64,000 bases of DNA, from the NCBI GenBank assembly GCA_039583875.1, contig CM077161.1:63741885-63805884 (forward strand), written 5' to 3'. The notes under the pieces were generated by a model that was given only the letters and a program-made list of their open reading frames with translations, was not told the origin of the DNA and did not search any database. Both the position numbers and the translations under genes were made by a program. Below, in pieces: positions 44,588-56,774 of this stretch. The first letter of the stretch is position 1, and each line of letters opens with the position of its first letter. The DNA comes from Platanthera guangdongensis. Lineage: Eukaryota; Streptophyta; Magnoliopsida; Asparagales; Orchidaceae.

Positions 44588-47493
44588 ATGAAGTTTGACA
44601 CTTGATTTGATGTCGACTTCGAATCGTTCCAGCACTCGTATCCAATCTTCCTATATATTCTGGAACTTCTGGAAGAACAGAATCTGAAGAACCTGATGAA
44701 TACAAGTATAAAGCTGGCAGGAACAGAAATCAAAGAATGGGTTTATACTTCATCCACTTCTGAAGACAATACTATGACATGATCAATCGCGGGTAACACT
44801 GTCTCCTTAACTCCCATGGTTTTAACTGAAATATTTGGTTTGACAAATGGCAAAGAGGAATTAGAAATTGATTCTGAAGAGTTTGATATGATGCTAAATC
44901 TGATGGGTTATTCTGGTGATAACCCAAATAAATTATTGAAGATGCATTTGTCTGCAGCATACAAGTTCCTGGCAGACATTGTTGGGAAGGTTTTGCTTGA
45001 CAAGCATACTGCCCATGACTACATCACAAGGCATCGGTTCTTGGTCATGTGTGCAGTAATAAATAAGAAGCAAGTGGACTGGGCTCAGATCCTCTTTGAT
45101 CTGATAAAGAAGAAAAATAATAAGAAACAAGTATGTTTTGGAAGGGTCCTAGGGATCTTCCTCAAGGAAAAGGTCGCTGAATCACTGGTCTCCCAGACCA
45201 TATTCATCAATGCCAGTAAAAGGCTCACCTGTGCCTTATTTGCCAGGTGGGAGAGGACAATAACCAAGCCCACTAAGGCTTCTACCTCTTCCACCCCAGC
45301 TTTTGAAGGCACCAGGGCTGTTAAAGCCACTCCCTCACCTGCTGAAGAGCTTCATCCAACACCACCATCTCTTCCAGCTTCCCTTCCAGTAACAAAAATT
45401 CCTTCCTCTCCCATTATCTCTTCAACACCACAACAACAATAACATACTCATGTTCTTACTCCACCTCCATCTCCACCAATTGACATCACTGACATTTCAT
45501 CTTCCCCTCTTCAAGATAATCAACCACCAACACCTCCTTATTCCCCTCATGACACCTACATTTCTACACCACCACAATCTCCTCTTCCCCGACATCTCTC
45601 TTCAATACCATCTTCCCATCTACCAACAGACACCATCATGCAAGATGCCACCCATCCATCCCCATCAACATCTATCATCCATCCAGATGTTCACATCCCT
45701 GATGCTCCACTTTCTATCCCTCACATAGTTCCCACCTCTACACCTTCTGCAACATAATCTACCACTCCATCACTGGACCACTCCACCATATCTTCCATCA
45801 TTTCCATACTCACTCCCCTCCTCAAATCCCTTATAGCAGAGGCCATTACACCTCTTGCTACCACCATCTCCTCTCTCTCTAACAAAATCTCTGCTCTTTC
45901 TGCTGCCCCATCCTCAGCCAGGGGCCTCCTGGCTTCAGTTCCCACTAAAACCAGGCAGGGGGAGATGCCTGATGATGAAGCAGTAGCTATAGCTCCAAAG
46001 GCAACAGCTACAGCTCCGGAGGCAGCAGATGCTCCCGCTTCAGCAACAGCAGCATAGTGTACAGAATACATAGATACAGATTTGATAGATTTTATTGAAA
46101 TTGATATGGATTTTGATGAATCATATTCTGAAGAGCCTAATACTGTTGGTGATTTCATGCGTAATCCCACAATTAATTTAGAACATTTGTTGAGTATTTT
46201 TGATACTGTATATATGCATTATCTTCCAGCTGAGATCACTAAGCCATCCTTGGCTATTATACCATATACTTCCCCCATCTCTTCAGAAGTTGTTAAGAAA
46301 CTTAGGGACAGTTTTGCTATTACACGGTTGGTAGTTACTCCACTTCCAGAAGTACTGGTTGTTCCCTTTTCTTCAATAATATCTTCAGCACCAACTTTTG
46401 TAATGGATGGCTCTCCCATGCCAGATCTAGATGAATTGATCTTGGTTGTTATTGCAGATGAAAATAAGGCAGTAGCTGAAAGCTCTGTCCAAGTTAATTC
46501 TGATTTTTGTATAGCTTCTCCTCCAACTTCAGCTGAAACTCCAGTTCTTGATGCAACTCCTGTCCTGCTCCAGAAAAACCTGCTATTTCTGATAAAGCTT
46601 TGAAAGCTCTGGATGATCTATATGATAACCCTCAGGGTTTTGACAATGATGATGATGAAGATGAGGATGAGGATTCAGATGAGGAGGATACAAAGAAGAA
46701 GAAGCAAGTTTTAAAGAAAAGAAAAGCTCCTCCTCCTCCTGCTCCTAATCCTAATCCAAACAATGACACCCCTTACTACATTCTTCAAAAGATAACTCCA
46801 TACAAGGGGATGCCAGCATGGATGTGGCTATCTAAGAATCAGCAAAAGGAAAGGAAGAAGAGTAGAAGATACTCTTCTCGACCAGTTCAAAGGTATAGGA
46901 AAGATCCACCACCTCCTCCTCCTCCTGCAACTGGTGCTTCTGTCTCTAGTTCGCAAAGGTCTGCCCCCATTCAAACATATCAAAGACATCAAGGGAGACC
47001 TCATCATGAAGGCAGCCAGCACAGGAAATAACCCTCAGGAAAACAACATCAACATCAACAAAAACATAAGAAGCAACAACATCAACAAGCTCAAAGTCCT
47101 AAAAGACCACTCTCTACTCCTGTTCCTTATGAAGATCCAAAAATAGCCAACACAGCTAGAATGGCCAGTTTCCAGGAACTAGTAGGCCTCTCTATGATCA
47201 ACAAGGCAAAGGATGAAGTGAAGGATACTTCTGAATGCACTACAATGTCAAAGTACAGGAGAAAAGAACTAAAAAGGTTTGAAAAGGCTAACAAAATTTT
47301 TAATGTTGATGATTATATGAAATTACATCCTGAAGCAGTGGTCCCTAGAGCTACATCTCTGAAGATTATAGGGGCTGCTGACATGACAATGACTATGGAA
47401 CAAGCCTTAAATCCTAACAGGGAAATAGTTTTTACCAAGTCAGGAGACAAGGGCAAGGATGCAAAGCATCAGGAGAAGAAGCAGAAGAAGTGA
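44588..47493 (+). pseudogene. Element A third ORF (envelope-position gene), broken
   Basis: Homologous to 34740-37824. The globular N-terminal region is interrupted by TGA near 44603 and near 44780, then open at 44816-45442. The Pro/Ser/Thr-rich middle is broken (45442, 45757, 46055). A later acidic stretch (poly Asp/Glu near 46645) and a Pro-rich, basic tail run to 47493. The end (RKELKRFEKANK, DDYMKLHPEAVVP) matches the end of B's ORF closely, showing that this C-terminal segment is among the most conserved parts. Confidence 0.78.
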
Positions 47494-47657
47494 AATATGA
47501 ACCATTTTATTTCTATTTTTCTATCTTAAACTCTTTCATATTGTCTGAACAAAGCTGTTGTGTAAATATATCTGCTGTATTATCTCTGCCAGATATATCT
47601 TTTTCCTTCTTTGTTTACTTTATGTGTTTATTTTTTAGTCTATTAGTGACCTCACCC

Positions 47658-47670
47658 AAATAGGGGGAGA
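47658..47670 (+). promoter_or_regulatory. Polypurine tract of element A
   Basis: AAATAGGGGGAGA lies directly upstream of the 3' LTR and is identical to B's tract. Confidence 0.88.
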
Positions 47671-47671
47671 T

Positions 47672-49817
47672 TGTTGGATCCCTAGTTTGATTTGGGCTAG
47701 GTTCACAAACTTAGGATGATGTGACCCAACATGTATAGCCAGGGTCAAAGTTATGTCCTGGAGTCTAGGCCAAGTCCTCAGTAACAACATCATATGGACA
47801 AGCCATCATCAGACTACCAAAGCCTCAAGACATAAAGTTTTCCTCAAGATTCAAAGATTTTTTAAGAGACTAAGTAAAATGAGTTTGACGTTCGTCGAAA
47901 TCAGGTCGACGATAGTCATTCTCAGATCGACGATCTTAGAGAAATATTTTCTGAGCTGAGCTCGACGAACTTCAGTCACAGATCAACGATCCTTGGATTC
48001 CACCTTCAGAACTCTAAGTCCAGACTGTTCTTTAGACTCATCTCGACGAACCTAGTTCTCAGGTCGACGAACATCATTCTTTGCTCGACGATATCTGGAC
48101 TTCCACTTCAACTCTATTGCCAGAGGTTCATCAATTTTTCTCTAAGTCCAGAATCATTTTCAGCTCGACGAATTCAAGGTTCTCCAGAATTAGCTCGACG
48201 AACACCATTCTTCGGTCGACGAATCTTTGGACTATCACAGCATTCTGTCGAGACTATGTTCTCCAGTCTAAGGTCGACGAACCCAGTTCTCTACCCGACA
48301 AATTCTGGAACCAGAAGACTTATGTCGACAATCAGAGTATATGTCGACATCAACTAAGTAGACACTAGAAGAACTTGTGTCGACACCAAGATCATCAGTC
48401 GACATTGTGGAAAGGCAATGTCGACACCACATAGAAGACTTGTGTCGACACACAGGAGTAATTGTGTCGACATAGGATATTTGATAACTCCAGAATAATT
48501 GCTAAACTCCAGTGGATGAACACATTTACCAGCTCGACGAAATGGCAAAGATCAGAAGAGACAGCAGTTTAGTTTTCAGCTCGACGATCATGGAACTCAG
48601 CTCGACGAACAGAAGCCGTCTGGTCAACGAATACAATATCTCAGCTTGACGAACTGTGAACTCAGTTCGACGAATTCTGCTATCTGTTCGACGATTCCAA
48701 ACTTAGTTATTTCCGACCTTCTGTCCCCACTCTAATGCGATAATTCCTGAGTAATTAATGCTCTAACATTCTCTGAATGTATCCGTTAGAATGAGCATTA
48801 ATTATGGTCTTCTCCATGATTATTGCTTGCCGTTTTTCCATGGGAAAGTTGGGGAAATAAATCAATGCCAATTATTCTCAAGGCTGTCAGCATTAATTGC
48901 AGATGCATTCAAATTTTCAAAAGACAAAGAAGAAGAGAATAATATACACATTCAGATACACAGAGGGACATACAGAATTACAGAAGAGAATCAACAACAA
49001 AAAATAATTAAGAAAGCTTCACACAGAGCACAGCTTACAGAGAAGCACATAGAGATTACAGAAAAAACATTCAATTTTGCATAATCTGCCCTGTCAAAGA
49101 AGAAGCATTTTTCTGATACACAGAAGTTCTTGACCAGAAGCTCATTGAAGAATAAGAACAAAAATACCTATATCAAGAGTCTTCCTTCTTCAAGAACTCC
49201 AGGACAAATCAAAAGGACAACTTCAGTTCAATCTGTCAAAGAAGTTCCTGAATACTATTGCTGGTTAAGGATTCAGTTTGAAGACCTATCACCCTGAAGC
49301 TTGGCTCTTAGTTTTCCCAGATCCATTCTACATCTCAGGGGGAGCCTTATGTTATAATCAATCCACAGTCTTCTCAGTTGTATATTGAGAAAGAGAAGAC
49401 AAAATCATCTCACCCCACCTCTGTAAAGGGTTATCATCTCCCTTCAAAAGTGATTCCTTGGTTGCAAGTCTCCTGATCAAAAGACTTGCGTTGGTTTTTG
49501 AGCACCTGATCAAAAGCTCATTGGTGTCAGACACCTGATCAAAAATCTGAGTGGATTCCTACCAAGGGTGGTAGAAGAGTGGATGTACCCAGGTTGGGGA
49601 ACCACTATAAAATTCTTGTGTCGTCTGGTTTCCTCCTTTTCATTTGTTCTTGTTGTGCTTGTGCTTTAGATTCATTGCTTGGTAGTTTACTAATTCTGTA
49701 ATGTTAATTTACAACAAAAGCTGTAATAGCTGTTAATAATTTTTTTTTTTGCATACTCTATTCACCCCCCCCCCCCCCCCCCCCGCAAGAGTATTTTTGA
49801 TATAACTCTCACTTTCA
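47672..49817 (+). repeat. Element A 3' LTR
   Basis: 2146 bp, TGTTGGATCC ... CACTTTCA. It carries the TCGACGA array (47885-48700), the TGTCGACA cluster (about 48320-48475) and, near its end, a run of 20 C. Confidence 0.95.
49765..49784 (+). repeat. Poly(C) run of 20 in element A 3' LTR
   Basis: The same place has six C in A's 5' LTR (13072-13077) and five or six in B's LTRs. It is either a true mononucleotide expansion or an assembly/sequencing artefact. Confidence 0.9.
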
Positions 49818-49822
49818 TATTC

Positions 49823-51325
49823 CTTCTGATCTTAAGATAGAGTACATCTTTTTGTGTTGTCTCCATTCTCGTGATCAGGAATCACAATTAGGCATCGAAG
49901 AGTCAATTGGAGACAATACCACAGAGACTATGGATCTAATCCGCCCAACCCAGATGGGGCCCAGGAAAGGGCCATGTCCATTATGGGCGGCCAAATATGG
50001 ATGGTACACGGTCACGTATTGTCCACCCTGCAGTGGCGAATAATAACTTTGAGATCAAGTCTAGCATTATACAAATGGTACGACAATAGTTGTCCTTCGA
50101 TGGTCTCCCAGACGAATATCCAAATTGTCGCCTTTCGAATTTTCTCGAGTTTTGTGATACTTTCATAATCAACGGAGTCACAGATGATTCCATTCGATTA
50201 CATCTTTTTCCTTTCTCTTTATGTCAAGGCCAAGCACTGATACTACCAAATTACTTACAAAGTATTTATTGCCTGCGAAAACTGCCAAATTATGCACTGA
50301 TATTGCCTCTTATATGCAAATAGACTCAAAGACTTTGTACAACACGTGGGAGTGTTTCAAGGAACTATTGTGTAGATGCCCGCACCAGGCACTTCCCACT
50401 CGGCAACAAGTGCAAATCTTCTATGATGGTTTAAATTTCCAAAAAAGATAAATGATCGACGCAGCAGCTGGGGGGACTTTAAACAACAAAACTCTCGAGG
50501 CCGCTCAAGAGCTTGTTGAGGAAATGGCGATGAATGCGTACCAATGTAATGCTCCTCGTATGTGACCGGTTAAGCCAACACGAATTTTTGAAATTAATGC
50601 AACTTTGAATCTAGCCCTCTAAGTTGAGCGCACAACTAAGAAAGTGGCGGAGATGATTGCTTCCTCCATCACACCTCCTTGGGAAAATAATAATAATGTT
50701 GTTTTTGAAGAACATGTTGACTTCATGGGAAATGCGCCTCGGCTTTCCTATAACCCAAATAATGCTCCGTATAATAACACCTACAATGCGTGTTATAGGA
50801 ACCATCCAAATTTCTCTTGGAGCAACCAAGGGAATACCCAACTCTCTCAAAATATAAATCCTTCTTTTAATCTACCTCCCTCCCCCCACCTTAATTTAAA
50901 TCCACCCAGTTTTCCATCATAGCCGCCGAAGCCCTCTGCGCTTGAAGAGGTCTCCAGTAAGTATGTTGCCACAAATTAATCTAATATCAGGAAAATCACC
51001 AGGTCAATTAAAAGCTTGGAAAATCAAGTGGGCCAGCTAGCAAAGATGTTTTTCGAGCGACAACAAGGGACTCCGCTAGGAAACACGGAGCCGAACCCAA
51101 GGGAAAATGCTAACGCCATAACCCTTTGCAGCGTCAAGGTGGTAACCTCCCCAAAATGGGTTGATCCTAAGGTACACATTTCGACTCCGACCCCAACAGC
51201 TTCTTCAATTTCAAAATCGCTGAATATTTCAAGTACGTCGTACATTTCTTGCTCACCTATACCATACCCTTCAAAAGTTAATTACGAGCGGGAAGACTAT
51301 ATAATTTTTTTACAAATATTAAAAT
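49823..51325 (+). pseudogene. gag: Element E gag (Athila type), degenerate
   Basis: The frame continues from 1482-1509 to a stop at 50041. Athila Gag signatures follow in shifted frames: FDGLPDEYPNCRLSNFLEFC, then NGVTDD and LHLFPFSL near 50170-50220; TRQQVQIFYDGLNFQ near 50400; an Asn-rich NPNNAPYNNTYN region at about 50755; and LENQVGQLAKMFFERQQGT at 51016. Numerous stops and shifts. No zinc knuckle is seen, which is usual for Athila. Confidence 0.88.
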
Positions 51326-51475
51326 AAATTCAAATAAATGTCCCCTTTTGCTAGCACTCTCACAAATGTCGAAATACGGAAAATACCTTAAGGAGTTACT
51401 TTCTAGCAAAAAGAACTCTAGGATATTTCACATGTTTCCCTCAACACAGAATGCTCGACAGTTCTCCTTAACAAA

Positions 51476-52615
51476 TTGCCACCGAAACTAAATTACCCGG
51501 GACGGTTCTCCACATCGTGCCTCTTTGGCAATCTGTTAATAAAGCATGCCCTAGCGGACCTGGGCGGCAACATATATTTGAAGCCCTTCTCTCTATTCAA
51601 AAAATTAGAACTGGGTGTTCCAAGCCCGACAAAAATGAGCTTCCAATTAGCGGATCGCTCGATAAAATATTTGATTGGGGTAGTGGAGGACATTCTGGTC
51701 AAGGTTGATAATTTTATCTTCAAGGTAGAATTCGTCATCCTTGACATCAAGGAGGATGCCGAGGTACCAATTATACTAGGTCACCCCTTCCTCGCCACCT
51801 CAGGTTTATTAATTGACATAATTAATGGTTGATTCCTCCTTCGGTTTGAGACGATGAAGTTACTCTTCATATTAATCCCTCAATGCAGAACTCTTTAACA
51901 AACGATGATTCTTGCTTTAACTTGGAAGCCTAGTTTGAAGAAGACTGTTCTTCTCTTTTTGAATTATTTTCCTCAACGTTAGATGATTCAGATTTGGCAA
52001 ATTTATTTTGTCTTGAAGAAATGCCGACCAATTTGCCTTTCGAACCCTCGATTTGAAAGATTTAAAAATTAAAACATCCTACGAACAACCATCAGTCCTT
52101 GAACTAACAAGCTCCCCGATCATGTGAAATATGTCTTCCTGGAACAAAATTTTAAACTTCCCATCATTATCTCTTCTACCCTAAGCGATTCAGAGACTTC
52201 TAAATTAGTGGAAGTTTTAAACAAACATCGTCGTGCAATTGCATGGCAGATTTCAGATATTAAAGGCATAAACCCCTCTTTTTGCATGCATAAATTTTTT
52301 TTCAAGGATAACTCCCGTAGAACTATCCAGCCTCAATGATGACTTAACCCGAACATGAGGGATGTCGTTAAGGCTGAAGTAATAAAACTTTTGGATGTAG
52401 AAATTATCTACCCAATCTTGGATAGTACGTGGTTGAGCCCCACACAAGTCATGCCCAAGAAGGGTGGTATAAAAGTTTTGGAAAACCATAACAACGAACT
52501 GATTCCAAACCATGCTATTACGCGTTGGTGGGTGTGCATCGACTACCTAAAGTTAAACGATGAAGCCTGAAAAGAGCACTTCCCGCTACGATTCATCGAT
52601 CAAATCTTAGAGCGT
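51476..52615 (+). pseudogene. pol: Element E protease and start of RT, truncated
   Basis: The protease region (51476-51832) has DLGGN where Athila has DLGAS, then ILGHPFLATSG. A 290-base degenerate linker follows. RT starts near 52124 (AIAWQISDIKGINPSFCMH), with stops at 52337 and 52568, and breaks off after FIDQILER near 52615, well before the catalytic YxDD box. The rest of RT, RNase H and integrase are missing; LTR sequence in the same orientation begins seven bases later. Confidence 0.88.
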
Positions 52616-52622
52616 TAATAAT

Positions 52623-54639
52623 TGTGAAGTCTGGGGGTGCTTTTATAATGTTGATGTATGTTATGGTAATTACATAGCAAGAGGTTCAATTGTGATGTAG
52701 GTGTGATAAGAACCGTCGAGTTTATCTTTGATTACCCCAACTATGATCTTTTATACTAAGCCAAGAAGTTACATCCTAATAAAAGTCCTAAGGATCCAAC
52801 CTTGCTAATCCTAACTAGTGCCGTGGAGAGGGCGTGAAAAGGCAAGCTTATGGCTAGCTTATGGCTATCAATATTGGTACTTATAAGTTTTGAAACACTG
52901 ATGCCTACCTTATTGAGATTGTCATTTTCTCCTCACATTTGTTATGGATCACTGTAATTTTATTTTTAGGAAAGAGTGAAAGATAGTTAAGAGATATATG
53001 TGAGGAATTTTAAGATAAGGTTATATTTAGAAAAGTTTTCTATACTATTTCCTATGCAATTACCACATCACATTTCTCTTTGAATTCATAGCAAGCAGCT
53101 TGCGGGAGAAAAATAAATTATTGGTAACCCAATTGTTTGAATTAGTTTGCTATGTCTTTTTTACTATCATATTTGTAATCATATCCAATATTATCTACCT
53201 CCATTCATTATAATTTCATGAAAATAGTTAAGAACTTGAATTATCATGAATAGAAGAGCGCAATATATATTTTCCTTCATTTTCTTTTATTAAGTTATTT
53301 ATTTATTCATTAATCTTCTTAATGCAGGTATTGTAAGTCCTTGGAACTAAAAGTCTTTGAGCAAGCAGAGGTGTTCTCGGATCCAACATGACTGATGGCA
53401 GGAAAATCTTGGACTGGGAACCACATACGTAGGGACACGCCCGTGTCACTACCTGTGTCCTTATCGGGAAGGATCAGACCTAGGGCCATGAAGAACATAC
53501 GGCTGTGTTACTAGCCATGTCAAATGACACGGCTCACTACCAGGCGTGTCTTTTATTTCAAAATGCCCAGATGCACCGTTTAGACCCTACATGTCCTGTT
53601 ACATGGTCGTGTTGGAACCCGTGTTCGACATCTGTTTGCATGAAGACTATAAAAACTGCACAAAGAAATATAAGGGACTTTTTGGATTGAAGTACTTGGA
53701 GAACTTCTGGAGGACGAAAGTGGAGCACTCAAGCGAAGGGGAAATCAAGGGAGATAATCCGTATGATTCAATTTTTTATGTATCTCGTTTAATTTCCCCC
53801 TTATCTTAGTGGATCCGAACATTATTTTACATTTCGCATGAGGCTTATTTTTCTTCTTCAATGCAGTAATCATGTATGTTGTTTTTCAGTTTGGATTCAT
53901 GGTATTTTACTCGTATGTGTGGTTTAAAACAAGGAGATTGATCATAGATTTGAAGTTAGTTTTTGTTCTATATGAATCCCAACCTTTTAGATTGAGAAAT
54001 TGGAAGATGTTGATGATGGTCTATAATTTCATTCTCTGGTGTTATTTTTCTTTGTATTTCAAATTTCATGATCGAGAGATATGCTGTTTGAATAATGACA
54101 ATAGAGGTAAATGGATTCATTATATCTTAGAGATAGGATTTCATGAATTTATGTATTAGAAAGGGTTACTTGATATTAATGCAAATTTCAATGTTGTGAA
54201 TTGTTCGAGAGAAAATTTACTTAACTTAAGTTTAGGTAGTGAATTACTCGAGAGAGAATTCGATAAAGTTTGAACCCTTGCAATACACCAAATTTGTTAA
54301 TAGTGTTAATACATGGTTACATAGAATTGAATTAATGAGTGAACATTCTCATGTGATTACTCTTAGACTATTTGCCTCTTACCATCCTTAATCCTCCAAT
54401 GTCACTTGATCTTATTAGTCCTAGTAATGTTAATTTAGAATAACAACCAATTTTAAATATAGGTACGATAGTAGAGTGAGAGTGAGTACGAGTACTTGAA
54501 AAGACCCTGAGGAATACGACTCGAGATGTTGATTTGTCCTATACTATAATTGATAGGTGCACTTGCCTGAGCTTAAAATCAATCTAGCTTATACATATAT
54601 ACATAGTTTATACTAGAGTTGCAAATAAAATCCGCATCA
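52623..54639 (+). repeat. Athila-type LTR, plus orientation (LTR G)
   Basis: 2017 bp, TGTGAAGTCTGGGGG ... CCGCATCA, followed by a tRNA-Asp primer site. It contains CACGCCCGTGTC words near 53437 and a TATA box at 53648. Its first 930 bases are inversely repeated at 54786-55752. The ORFs inside are short and unconvincing. Confidence 0.88.
53648..53654 (+). promoter_or_regulatory. TATA box of LTR G
   Basis: TATAAAA, in GAAGACTATAAAAACTGC, in the middle of the LTR. Confidence 0.5.
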
Positions 54640-54645
54640 AGTTTT

Positions 54646-54663
54646 TGGCATCGTTGTCGGGGA
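54646..54663 (+). promoter_or_regulatory. Primer-binding site after LTR G (tRNA-Asp type)
   Basis: TGGCATCGTTGTCGGGGA differs from TGGCGCCGTTGCCGGGGA at two sites. No gag follows it; scrambled LTR fragments and an inverted LTR do. Confidence 0.88.
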
Positions 54664-54785
54664 TTCGAACGAAGTGGAGCACTGAAGCGAGCCTAGTCAT
54701 GAGTTCCTGGTCGTGAGCCGTGTCATTTTAACACGCCTGGTCGTGAGCCGTGTCACGAAAGTGGAGCACTCAAGTGGGATTCGAA
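54664..54785. repeat. Scrambled junction of LTR fragments
   Basis: ATTCGAACGAAGTGGAGCAC and CGAAAGTGGAGCACTCAAG, derived from about 53713 of LTR G, alternate with repeats of CCTGGTCGTGAGCCGTGTCA (about 54706, 54737, then a variant near 54790). Short reused segments with mixed order suggest template switching. Confidence 0.75.
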
Positions 54786-55752
54786 CACGCCTGGTAGTGA
54801 GCCATGTCATTTGACACGGCTAGTAACACGGCCGTGTGTTCTTCATGGCCCCAGGTCTGATCCTTCCCGATAAGGACATGGGCAGTGACACAGGCATGTT
54901 CCTACCCGTGTGGTGCCCAGTCCAAGATTTTCCTACCATCAGTCATGTTATATCCTTGAACACATCTGCTTTCTCAAAGTTTTTTACTTCTAAGGACTTG
55001 CAATACTTGTACTAAGAAGATTAATGAATAAATAATCAACTTAATAAAGGAAAATGAAGGAAAATCTATATTGCACTCTTCTATTCATGATAATACAAGT
55101 TCTTAACTATTTTCGTGAAATTATAACGAATGGAGGTAGACAATAGTGGACATGATTACAAATATGATATTAAAAAGGACTTGTATAATTGTACTCATCA
55201 AATACCCCCAGACTTAAGTGTTTGCTTGTCCCTTAGCAAACTAATTCAAACAATTGGGTTACCAATAATTAATTTTTCTCCCGCAAGCTGGTTGCTATGA
55301 ATTCAAAGAGAAATCTGATTTTGTAATTGCATATGAAATAGTATAACAGACTTTTCTAAATATAAGCCTATCTTAAAATTCCTCCCATATATCTCTTAAC
55401 TATCTTCCACACTTTCCTAGAAATAAAATTACAGTTATCCATAACAAATGTGAGGAGAAAAAAACAATCTCAATAAGGTAGGAATTAGTGTTTCAAAACT
55501 TATAAGTACCAATATTGATAGCCATAATCTTGCCTTTTCACACCCTCTCCACGACACTAGTTAGGTTTAGCAAGGTTGGATCCTTAGGACATTTATTAGG
55601 ATATAACTTTTTGGCTTAGGATAAAAGATCATAGGTGGGGTAATCAAAGATAAACTCGATGGTTCTTATCACACCTAGATCACGATTGAACCTCTTGCTA
55701 TGTAATTACCATAACATACGTCAACATTATAAAAGCACCCCCAGACTTCACA
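54786..55752 (-). repeat. Element F 3' LTR, minus orientation, truncated
   Basis: On the minus strand it starts TGTGAAGTCTGGGGG at 55752 and matches 52623-53550 with many substitutions. The match stops near 54786, about half way through a 2-kb LTR; the distal half is missing. A polypurine tract adjoins its start, so it is the 3' LTR of element F. Confidence 0.85.
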
Positions 55753-55761
55753 ATTATTATA

Positions 55762-55774
55762 TTTCCCCCCTTTT
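55762..55774 (-). promoter_or_regulatory. Polypurine tract of element F
   Basis: AAAAGGGGGGAAA on the minus strand lies nine bases before the LTR start. Confidence 0.75.
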
Positions 55775-56774
55775 ATATATATATTTTTATTTCTTCAATC
55801 TATTGATGCATATTCATATTTTTTTCTCTTTTTTTTCTTCACCAATAAATAGCTTATCAAAGTACTTTACACCATTTTTTTAAATCTTGTAATTCACATA
55901 GAAAAAGGTGCAAACTCAATGATAGATGTGCTAATAGGTAAGGATTTTTGGCCTTGGTGAATTTTGGTAGTGATGCATCAAAAGAAATAGGGATTAGGTC
56001 CAAATCGGGTGTGCATGGGTATAATGTTTAGGGTTTTGGGCTTGTAACGCTCAAGCTATCCAATGGGTGGCCTAAGTCCTTTCCGCCGTCACTAATTATC
56101 TTATGCAAAAGTTTTGACGACTGCTAGATGGCAAGTTCTAGACACCAATAAAGAGTATTCTTTATTTTGATTCACTAAAACAAAATTATCAAAATGTTAC
56201 AGTCTTCGACTCGCTTTATTACAGATAATTGTATTTTATAAAATAGAGTGATTGTTAGTTAATAATATAGAGGACTAATCTTAAAAATAAGTTATATAGA
56301 TAAAATTAGGCTAATGAATTTCTATACATGATTACTAACAACAAATTTGTTCACTCAATGAGTTTACTTTAATTCATTTTAATCAGCTTGCCAAAGTAAA
56401 TTAACTAGTTATAATCCCAAGTGAGTGAATTAATGAGAGCTTAAAAAGAAGCAAAAAAACAATTTTATTAGGGGGTTTAACAATATTGAGTAAAATACAA
56501 AAAATATTAGAATTGTTTTTTATTTTGGCCTATTTCTTAACAAATTGTAATCATGTTCAGTAGTTAAGTATTAGAATTTAGGAATATCCACCCACAGACT
56601 TAAAATATATAGTATCCTTAATGAAACATAAAGAGGTGATAAAGCAAATAAAACAAGATTTAAAGAATTGAACGTCAATGAAATAGAAGAGCATAAACGG
56701 TACAATTGGAGCAAAAGTGATAACATATAATATCTTATGATATACCTATCCAAATATAAAATACTACTAATAAA
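55775..56774 (-). other. Element F 3' untranslated region, unassigned
   Basis: AT-rich, with a GC-richer patch near 55990-56100. I see no gene, tandem repeat or clear signal. Confidence 0.45.

Larger units (their letters stand above)
1510..49817 (+). mobile_element. Element A: SIRE/Maximus-type Ty1/copia retrotransposon, interrupted by D and by B (which carries C)
   Basis: LTRs begin TGTTGG and end TTTCA. The left LTR is about 2136 bp once element D is removed, and the right LTR is 2146 bp. Order is LTR, iMet primer site, gag with a zinc knuckle, protease-integrase-RT-RNase H (copia order), a third ORF of nearly 3 kb, polypurine tract, LTR. Long LTRs and an ORF after pol are typical of the SIRE/Maximus clade. 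Stops scattered through gag, pol and the third ORF show that it is dead. It sits in the gag of element E. Confidence 0.93.

Noticed and set aside
52623..55752. A foldback or MITE-type DNA transposon based on long inverted repeats
   Set aside because: The arms are recognisable Athila-type LTR sequence with TATA box, primer site and polypurine tract, and there is no transposase or outer target duplication.
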